From an uncultured Bacilli bacterium (lineage in GTDB: Bacteria > Bacillota_I > Bacilli_A > RF39 > UBA660): a stretch of DNA of 5,394 bases. Below the pieces are notes generated by a model. The model was not told where the DNA came from. It did not search any database and saw nothing but the letters and a program-made list of their open reading frames with translations. The DNA lies in the NCBI GenBank assembly GCA_944373065.1, contig CALWAJ010000071.1:1-5394 (forward strand). Reading direction: 5' to 3'. Of the stretch, positions 5,385-5,394 are shown one piece after another. A program made the position numbers and the translations under genes. Each line of letters opens with the position of its first letter. Positions within the stretch are counted from its first letter, which is position 1.

Positions 5385-5394
5385 ATGTCACTTG

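Overview
The window is strongly AT-rich, with compact spacing, A/T-ending codons, AGGAGG-type ribosome binding sites and a tRNA-responsive T-box leader. TGA is not used as tryptophan. This points to a low-GC Gram-positive bacterium (Bacillota, possibly a Bacilli/Erysipelotrichia-like or gut 'RF39-like' lineage). The lineage is inferred and cannot be fixed from this window. Every gene in the window lies on the minus strand, so transcription runs from high to low coordinates.

Region 5014-5394 has no coding sequence but is dense in signals. A sigma-A-type promoter (TTGTAA, 17 bp, TATAAT) starts a valine-type T-box leader of about 240 nt. The leader has an AG bulge and GNTG loop in Stem I, a GTA (or GTG) specifier, a CCGTTA element, the T-box sequence and a U-tract terminator. 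On the plus strand a second, nearly perfect promoter (TTGAAA, 17 bp, TATAAT) points out of the window. It lies in two adjacent imperfect 25-bp repeats and probably serves a divergent gene or mobile element beyond 5394.

Region 1593-5013 is the T-box operon. The first gene (4120-5013) encodes an unrecognised protein made of two diverged copies of one domain of about 145 residues. The second copy has its own ATG and strong internal ribosome binding site, as if two tandem genes had fused. The gene overlaps the start of valS by 11 nt. valS encodes a complete valyl-tRNA synthetase. When uncharged tRNA-Val accumulates, the leader should allow read-through and raise both proteins.

Region 134-1616 holds a single-gene unit: an AlbA_2 (Schlafen-type) / HATPase_c_4 / winged-helix protein with its own promoter, whose -35 box lies in four 12-bp tandem repeats. 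The unit is bracketed by a perfect 35-bp direct repeat consisting of the last seven codons, the stop codon and the terminator of valS. The AlbA_2 protein therefore ends in the same residues (KLLEEQL) as ValRS. This looks like a cassette inserted at the 3' end of valS, or a segment duplication there.

Region 1-130 holds the promoter, ribosome binding site and first 22 codons of another minus-strand gene that leaves the window.
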